A stretch of 64,000 bases of DNA from Balanoglossus misakiensis (taxonomy: Eukaryota; Hemichordata). The stretch lies in contig CM082597.2 of the NCBI GenBank assembly GCA_040954595.2, positions 8,990,001-9,054,000 of the forward strand, read 5' to 3'. Every line of letters starts with the position of its first letter. Position 1 is the first letter of the stretch. Made by a program: the position numbers and the translations under genes. The notes beneath the pieces are model-generated. The model worked only from the letters and a program-made list of their open reading frames with translations, was not told the origin of the DNA and searched no databases. Shown one piece after another: positions 57,280-64,000 of this stretch.

Positions 57280-57585
57280 GGAGTACATGGAGAATAGTTA
57301 GAAAACTCCCTTCTATTATTGTCATTTTCAGGAAATTTTACACATAGCTCCGACAAATCAAAATAAATTCACCACGGTCTATTTTGAGATAAACTTTGTT
57401 CAATATTGTATCCATAGGCAAACCATTGGTAGAAAATGCTGACCGTCAGCAGTTTTCTTCAATTATCGACTAAATTCACGGCCTTGTTTAAAGTCGGAAA
57501 CAAGTGCAGTGACCCAAAATGGATTTTCATTATACATACAAATCAGAAACGAAATTCCACGATTAAAAGAAATGACAATACAAAA
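57280..57585 (+). repeat. R1 dispersed repeat copy
   Basis: Same orientation as 640-960; reverse of 1125-1460 and 37965-38300. Includes 'ctattattgtcattttcaggaaattttacacatagctc'. Confidence 0.65.
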
Positions 57586-57874
57586 CACCGTTTATGTTAA
57601 TGTAAATGTGGATATATAGTGATGCAACGTTCAACCGCACACACCTTCCATCCCGCATGTAGACACGAGAGCGAAAACTCGCCAAACTGAAAAATCGGTC
57701 TCTACCATTTATTCATTTTGGGCGAGTTTTTACTCTCATATCATACAAGCAGGATGGAAGTTGTGTGTGGTTGAACGTTCATTCACTACATATACACATG
57801 CCCATTAATATAAACGGTGTCTTGTATCAAACATTATTAATAGAAAAGGGCGACGGGAGAGAGAGTTTGCCCCT
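57586..57874. mobile_element. Family (a) TTAA palindrome, 5' truncated
   Basis: The left arm starts within the family at ACAAAACACCGTTTATG, abutting the R1 copy. The right end GAGAGTTTGCCCCT is followed by TTAA at 57875-57878. Confidence 0.75.
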
Positions 57875-57878
57875 TTAA

Positions 57879-59160
57879 GGCGACATGATGCATGAAGTGG
57901 CGAGAGATAAACGCGACTGACCACCGCATTAAACACTGTCAAGCAAGGCACTTCAAATGCCAATTGTTTAAGTGTGTACTAAGTAATAGCTTCATGTACC
58001 ATGTCCTGGGGGGGGGGGAGGGGTCAAATCACAACAGTTGGACATGTACGAATATGAAGAGACGATATCAGTTTTTTCATGTCTTCCTTTAGTAAACAAT
58101 CTTTTTTGAACTTTGTATAGAATTCATTGAACTTTACTTTAGCTTATGAACTCTCATTTGCACATCGTCATCTTGAAATTGTGTCGACTTTATCATAAGG
58201 TTTTTATAACTCAACTAGGTCGCAAAACCTATTTAAGTTAGTGAGAATAGGACGTTCACCTTTTGGGTTGATGGCTACAGACATTAATCCTGACTCATAC
58301 ACATGTTGCAGCCAGTATACTCTGCAGACATTGGACACAATAGTTTTACTAACCATTGAATTTTATTGGACCATCAAGTTTATTGACCCATGACGTTCAT
58401 ATAGATTGTATGACACGACTGACGCTATAATCGGTCCATACCTTCGGCGAGCCAAGTGTTTTATAACATCATAAGATATTAATACCTATCACCCAGTCAA
58501 ACGATTTCAAGTTATACAATTTCCACGCCAATAGGACGCCTTTAGGTGGAAATGCAACCAGGTATCCTGAATAGGAAAATATTCCGGGTATCTGTCAAGT
58601 TTAGTCCCATATTTAGGGGACCAAGAGCCCTCAGGCGCTTGGTCCCCTTCTGTTATTGCTGGAGTTTGTCTTCTTTCTTCTTGAGTCGTTTTTTTGCGCC
58701 CGTTTTTCTCTGAAATTCCGGCAGGTGCGCCTTCCAAATTTGGCACGGTGGTTGGGGCCCATAGTACTGGTGCACCAGCCCTTTGAATTTGTAATTAGTC
58801 ACGTGACTTTGTTGCTATAATCGAGCGAAATTTTCAAATTGACCTAATTTGCACGTTAATGGGGGCATGTACATTCTTTTCGCGATTTTTGTAGACCATG
58901 TGGCCAAAATCCCCTGTGCCAAATTTCAAGGTCCTAGGCCACGTCGATTTTGAGAAGAAGATTTTTGTAATATTTTTTCGCTTTTTTTGGTGGGCTGAGG
59001 ACGGACACTGGGGCATCGGACTTTGACCGTCATTACGTTATGTTGTGGAGATCTCATTAGCAGGCTACTCACTTCTGGCGGGTTGCAGTAGTCCTTGGAA
59101 AATCGGCTGAAATACGTAAACAGACCAGTGATTATTTTCCACTGAATGAATTTTGGGACA
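57879..59160. other. Unannotated stretch and repeat-like sequence
   Basis: 58010-58022 is a G run. 58800-59040 has 'aatttgcacgttaatgggggcatgtac' and 'ccaaatttcaaggtcctaggccacgtcgattttgagaagaagattttt', similar in wording to the 42.9-43.4 kb repeat. 59040-59150 resembles 62425-62515 on the other side of the LINE ('cattagca', 'cctgaaatacgt.agcagaccagtgatt'). Confidence 0.5.
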
Positions 59161-59800
59161 ACACATTATCGGAGTTCAGGCTGTGTTAGGGCGTTTTATT
59201 GAATTACGCTGAGTTTGGATTGACTACTGTGTTACCACTGAAATTTCTCATAGCAATGTTCTTTCAATTTCGAGTCTTTGCAATGTTGTTGACTCCGACC
59301 ATATTCCTGTTTCAATAGAGGTTCATTTCAACACTTCTGCTGATGAAAGCTTCAGCAGTAGTTCCTTCAAGCAATGTAATTTTCGAGTTGATTGGAAAAA
59401 ATTGTAACAGCAGAATATATCCGCCTACACCGGTTGTACCAAAGCCAAGATTGATAAGATTAATTTATCCGAAGAGTTATTCTGCACTAATGTGAACTGT
59501 ACAGACCCTTCGCATTTACAGGCAATTGATACTTGTTATAGTAGTATTGTGGACGCATTGAATTGTGCTGCAAAAGATACCATTAGACGTAAGTTTCACC
59601 AGAAAGTTCATGTTGTGCCTGGCTGGAACGATTTTGTAAAAGAAAGTCACGACTATGCCCGTTCCATGTTTTTATTATGGGTTAATGTGGGTTAACCTAA
59701 ACAAGGCCCGCTTTTTGAAACCATGAAATCTTCCAGAGCTCGTTTTTAGTATGCTTTACGTGCTTGTAAAAAGATTGAGAATCAAAATAGGGCTGACAAG

Positions 59801-60574
59801 ATGGCTGATAATTTACGCTGCCACAAACAGAACGACTTCTGGGAGGAAGTCAGAAAGCAAAGTAGCAGAAAAACGCCGCTTTCTGACACTGTAGGTGGAG
59901 CGACTGGTGAGAGTGAAATTGCAATTATGTGGCACAAGCATTTCAGTGATATTTTGAATTCTGTCCAGGCTCAGACTGGTAAAAATGACATCGAGGAGAA
60001 AATGAAGTATGTTAAATTTTCTTCTGATATGTATGTTTCTGAAGACGAAGTAATTTCTGCTATACATAAGTTACCTGACGGTAAGACAGCTGGCATTGAC
60101 AATATTTTAGCTGAGCACCTCAAATTCTCAGACTCCTTTATTTTACCCTTTTTGACTTGTTGTATTAATGCAATGATTGTTCATGGTTACCTGCCAACTG
60201 AGGCTATCAATGTTAATTTAGTTCCAATTATTAAGGATAAAACTAAGCTTTGTAGTGATGCCAGTAACTACCGGCCGATAGCTCTAGCAACTGTTTTCTC
60301 TAAAGTTTTTGAGCATATTTTACTTTCTCGTTGTGAGGAGTTTCTTACCTCTCATTATTTACAATTTGGTTTCAAGCGAGAACATTCAACTGACCTGTGT
60401 TTATTTGCATTTAAAGAAATCATTAGCTACTACACCAGCAATGGAAGACCAGTGTTTACTTGTTTTCTGGATGCTTCAAAAGCTTTTGACAGAGTTAATC
60501 ACTTTAAACTGGTTATAATTAACAAGCACATCGACAGGAATGTTCCCTTGTATGCTGTACGAATTTTATATTAA
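59801..60574 (+). pseudogene. Reverse transcriptase, N-terminal two-thirds (LINE ORF2 fragment)
   Basis: 257-codon open segment of the LINE frame. Contains the conserved finger/palm motifs (DGKTAGIDNILAEHL, NYRPIALATVFSKVFEH, QFGFKREHSTD, FLDASKAFDRVNH with the first catalytic Asp). It ends at a single in-frame TAA (60572-60574); the same frame resumes with WYRNQLFTVLWG. Confidence 0.9.
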
Positions 60575-61326
60575 TGGTACAGAAATCAATTGTTTACTGT
60601 GTTGTGGGGTAATGAACCCTCAGAGTTGTTTTCTGTTTCTAACGGTGTAAGACAAGGGGGGGTACTCTCTCCCTATCTTTTTAATGTCTACATTGATGAT
60701 ATTATCAATGCACTCTGTAAAGCCAAAGTTGGCTGTACCATGTGTGGTGTCAGCGCTAACACTTTAGGTTACGCTGACGACATGACTCTACTCAGTCCAA
60801 GTATTAAGGGTCTACGCCGTCTTCTTAGAATTTGTGAAATTTATGGCAAGGATTATGATATCATTTATAATTCTAGTAAAACTGTGTGCATGCTTTTTAA
60901 TGGGAAGAATATGAGCGTTCAAAGAATTCCTTCGGTTAAACTTAATGACATCACTTTAAAGTTTGTACCTGTACACACCTATCTGGGCCATGTTATATCT
61001 TGTGATGGTTGTGATAATGAAGATATTGAACGACAGAGAAGAGCATTTTGTGTAAGAGCAAACATGCTATTGAGACATTTTCAACATTGTAGTCAAGATG
61101 TGAAGAAAGTTTTATTTTTGGCATATTGTAGTAATATTTACTGTTGCAGTTTGTGGGCATCCTTTAAAGTTAAACCGATGAAAAAATTTAAAACTATGTA
61201 CAATAATGTTTGCAGAAGATTTCTCGGTCTTCCGCCATTTTGCTGTGCATCGGGTATGTTTGCTACAAACCATGTACATGTATTGTCACTTGGTGAAGTT
61301 TTTAGACGCAATATGTACAGTTTTAA
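60575..61326 (+). pseudogene. Reverse transcriptase, C-terminal part (LINE ORF2 fragment)
   Basis: Same frame as 59801-60574, starting right after the stop. GVRQGGVLSPYLFNVYIDDI and the YADD catalytic box (GYADDMTLLSPS), then thumb and a C-terminal region (FRRNMYSF at 61297-61320). The frame is interrupted by the TTAA element and resumes at 62126 as RRLENSSNVLLDAICSSDRA to a stop at 62235. Confidence 0.9.
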
Positions 61327-62121
61327 GATGGGTCCCTGGGATCTTTTTGCTCGTTGCTGTGGGCCTTTATAGGACATTACACCCCGATTTGGACTAAGCC
61401 GTTTTCAGAGTCTAACAAGGGGCTGGTAACTAGTTGAAAATCTGCACGATTGTGTGCACACCCCCTGTCCGAGTATGTTTACGGCAGCTACCACCCGGCC
61501 ATAGGCCGCCACGCTAATACGGCAAAGCAGCGGTCAGCGATAGCGTGCGCGTCCTGTAACCACAGTAACTGGATCGAACGCTAAAAATCCAATGTTTTGT
61601 ACACAGAGATTTTGTACCGTTCACGAAAATCCCTAAGGCTTTTTTCATAGGCCACGTACGCCAGTCAAATTTGACCTGCTTGTTGAGAACGCACTTCCGC
61701 ACAGTGTGACGGATCGTTTTTTCGGTTTTCGTCGTGCTAAGAAGCGATACCGGTGGAAGAGTGCGTCCAAAAACACCCAAAATCGATGACTTTTTCAGGT
61801 GTGGTACGGGTATGCTGAAATCTTAGGATACAACGATAATATTCGAAAACAAAATCCGTCACGATCTTCCCTGGTTCAAGCAACTAATGAATACGTATCA
61901 AGTTCGTTTTTGAGGTCACGGAATAAAAAGCCTTAGGCTTTTGAAATTTGACCTAGCTAATTTTCATATCAATGGCGTCAGGGGGCGCGCGCTCACAATC
62001 GTGCAGATTTTCAACTAGTTACCAGCCCCTTGTTAGACTCTGAAAACGGCTTAGTCCAAATCGGGGTGTAATGTCCTATAAAGGCCCATAGCAACGAGCA
62101 AAAAGATCCCAGGGACCCATC
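61327..62121. mobile_element. TTAA-flanked TIR element, family (b), 795 bp, inside the LINE
   Basis: ~130-bp inverted ends: GATGGGTCCCTGGGATCTTT ... CTGCACGATTGTG (61327-61456) and its reverse complement (61994-62121), flanked by TTAA at 61323-61326 and 62122-62125. Removing the element plus one TTAA restores the LINE reading frame (SFK|RRLEN), proving a target-site duplication. The interior has no transposase. Confidence 0.93.
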
Positions 62122-62424
62122 TTAAGCGTAGACTCGAAAATTCTTCTAATGTTTTACTTGATGCGATCTGTTCATCAGATAGAGCGACTGACAGCATATT
62201 TTTCAAACATTGGCGAAAGCAATTGTATATCATGTAAGTTTTTTTTTGTGTGTGTCTCAGTGTCAGATTATTATTATTGTTTTTTTTTCTTCTCTCTTTT
62301 GGGTATATGGACTTTTTTTAAAGTCTGAAATAAAGAATTGTTATTATTTGTTAGCTGTTGCCATTCAAATGTGTCTACGCAAACCCGGCTACACTGGCAG
62401 TGGGCTTTGACTCTAAGTCGCTAA

Positions 62425-63230
62425 TGTTGTGGGAGGTTTCATTAGCATTGTAGTCACATGTAGTGGAAAGTAGTTTGGGAAATTGCCTGAAATACGTCAG
62501 CAGACCAGTGATTTTCTTGCACGAAGGGAGTATGGTACCAGCAATAATCAGAGATCAGGCTTCGTTGCCGTTCAAAAGTTCCTACTTCAGTCGTGATGTT
62601 GCAACTGGACGTTCAGTATGGGGGTCGGCCCGCAGGTGGCCGTGTGGGTTATCAGGTCGCCCGTAACGGCACGCAGCTACATGCAGCTGTATGGGACCAA
62701 AATAATACACCCGATTCGGGGGTCACCTGTGACACCTGCGTAACTCAATAATTATGTGCATGCGTAATTGTGGGGTCAATGAAAGGGGTGGTAGCGTGGT
62801 ATTTGTTGCACATGGATCAATATGAAGTCCGATTTTCCCGTCAAGTTGTGGGCGACCTTATGTGACCTTTCACCTACTTTTGCTTAGTGAGCATCTACAG
62901 AAGATGCATGCAGCTTTGGCTTGGGGGGGGGGGGCATATACGGATGGGACCATAATGATATACCAAAGGCGGGGTCACCTGTTGCACCTGCCTAAGTCAT
63001 TGATTTTGTACATTTAATTGGACACTAACCAACAGGGCGATAGGTGTGGTTTTTGTTCCACAGGGACGAATGTAAGTGTCAGTTGGTTTTTGCCCAAATG
63101 TATAAGGTGATTTTGATGACCTCTGTCATACAGTGCCATATCTCATCCCGTTGTACAGGTGCAGCTTTGGTATTTGGAGGGATGAAACTATCATGAAATG
63201 CCAAATACAGGGGGATACCTTTGTCACCTG
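62425..63230. repeat. Flank repeat and three diverged ~225-260-bp tandem units
   Basis: 62425-62515 resembles 59040-59150. From about 62675, units share 'tgcagct.t.tg', 'gg.accataatgata', 'ggtcacctgt..cacctgc' and 'aagtca.tga' at about 62680, 62907 and 63168. Confidence 0.55.
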
Positions 63231-63235
63231 CCATG

Positions 63236-64000
63236 ATTTTTTTCAAAAATCGACGAAATTTTGAGATTTTGCAAAGTCGAAAATTTGTCATTTTTTTATG
63301 ATTTTCACCCGTCTTTTTTCAAAAATCGACGAAATTTTGAGATTTTGCAAAAGAGGAAAATTTGTCATTTTTTGATGATTTTCAACAATTTTTTTAAAAA
63401 ATCGACGAAAATTTGAGATTTTGCAGTAAAAAATTTGTAATTTTTTGATGATTTTCACAGATGATTTTTTTCAAAATTGACGAAATTTTGAGATTTTGCA
63501 GTCGAAAATTTGTAATTTTTTGATGATTTTCCCCATGATTTTTTTCAAAAATCGACGAAATTTTGAGATTTTGCAAAGTCGAAAATTTGTCATTTTTTGA
63601 TGATTTTCACCCATGATTTTCTTCAAAAATCGACGAAATTTTGAGATTTTGCAAAGTCGAAAATTTGTCATTTTTTGATGATTTTCACCCAATGTTTTTT
63701 TTTCAAAAATGGACGAACCCATGATTTTTTTCAAAATCGACGAAATTTTGAGATTTTGCAAAGTCGAAAATTTGTCATTGTCATGATGATTTTCAACCAT
63801 GATTTTTTTCAAAAATTGACGAAATTTTGAGATTTTGCAGTCAAAAATTTGTCATTTTTTGATGATTTTCACCCATGATTTTTTTTCACAAATCGACGAA
63901 ATTTTGAGATTTTGCAGTCGTAAATTTGTCATTTTTTAATGATTTTCCTCCATGATTTTTTTTCAAAAATCGACGAAATTTTGAGATTTTGCAAAGTCTA
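63236..64000. repeat. ~76-bp minisatellite running off the right edge
   Basis: About ten units of TTTTTTTCAAAAATCGACGA, 'aattttgagattttgcaaagtcgaaaatttgtcattttttgatgattttcacccatga'. One unit near 63700 is truncated. Minus-strand open frames here simply translate the repeat. Confidence 0.9.

Larger units (their letters stand above)
59200..62350 (+). mobile_element. Degenerate non-LTR retrotransposon (endonuclease fragment plus reverse transcriptase), interrupted
   Basis: One frame carries the end of the APE endonuclease (IDYCVTTE..., DSDHIPVSIE near 59285-59315), the linker, and a reverse transcriptase: NYRPIALATVFSKVFEHILL (60267), FLDASKAFDRVNH (60461), GVRQGGVLSPYLFNVYIDDI (60643) and YADDM (60771), ending after the interruption at TAA 62235-62237. 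Lesions: stops at 59405, 59693, 59747 and 60572 (TAA between RILY and WYRNQ) and a 795-bp TTAA element at 61327-62121. The 5' part is missing. A 3' tail with AATAAAGAATTGTTATTATT follows. Motifs suit the Jockey/CR1/L2 supergroup; the exact clade is not determined. Confidence 0.88.

Overview
The window is animal nuclear DNA. Coding sequence is broken into short exons with GT-AG splice sites, intergenic and intronic sequence is AT-rich and crowded with palindromic MITE-like elements, minisatellites and dead LINE copies, and the recognisable proteins are metazoan (a UBE2J1-type ubiquitin-conjugating enzyme tail and an extracellular C-type lectin/CUB/sushi/EGF mosaic protein). The repeat style fits an invertebrate deuterostome (hemichordate, cephalochordate or echinoderm), but a lophotrochozoan cannot be excluded. 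No prokaryotic operon, CRISPR array, rRNA or convincing complete tRNA was seen.

Layout. 1-2.4 kb (+ strand): repeat-filled intron, then the terminal exon of a ube2j1 homologue whose last ~80 codons, including the membrane anchor, lie in a different frame from the start of the exon. 3-12.4 kb: palindromic elements, including a ~3.9 kb giant foldback element (5441-9381) whose arms are built of ~165-bp tandem units. 12.5-23.4 kb: a >=4 kb segment present twice in direct orientation (copy A from 12546, copy B from 19031). Each copy carries two short exon-like blocks with matching splice phases, and comparing the copies reveals two clean transposon insertions with their empty sites. 15-29.4 kb: about nine copies of a dispersed repeat that starts with a GGTCCCATTTGGT hairpin. 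29.4-29.7 kb: the C-terminal end of a LINE. 30.4-31.3 kb: two related exon-like blocks, the first grown into a 50-bp minisatellite. 32.9-36.9 kb: a 3.9-kb minisatellite of 90-bp and 74-bp units, open on both strands.

37.7-57.2 kb (minus strand) is one mosaic gene. Fifteen exons can be joined by domain homology, nearly all with consistent phase-1 module boundaries: lead-in peptide, C-type lectin domain (three exons), CUB1, CUB2, CUB3, linker, three sushi/CCP modules, EGF-like and calcium-binding EGF-like. Two lesions are visible: a TGA where CUB2 should have its conserved tryptophan, and loss of the splice donor in CUB1 where a dispersed repeat begins exactly at the expected exon end. The gene is therefore a decaying copy, a null allele, or affected by assembly error. 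Its 5' start and 3' end were not found.

58-64 kb: a 5'-truncated, stop-ridden non-LTR retrotransposon (partial endonuclease plus reverse transcriptase) interrupted by a 795-bp TTAA-flanked element, followed by diverged ~240-bp repeats and a ~76-bp minisatellite that runs off the right edge.

A recurring theme is that at least six unrelated palindromic or TIR families are flanked by TTAA, the target of piggyBac-type transposases; one insertion is proven by an empty site and another by the restored LINE reading frame.
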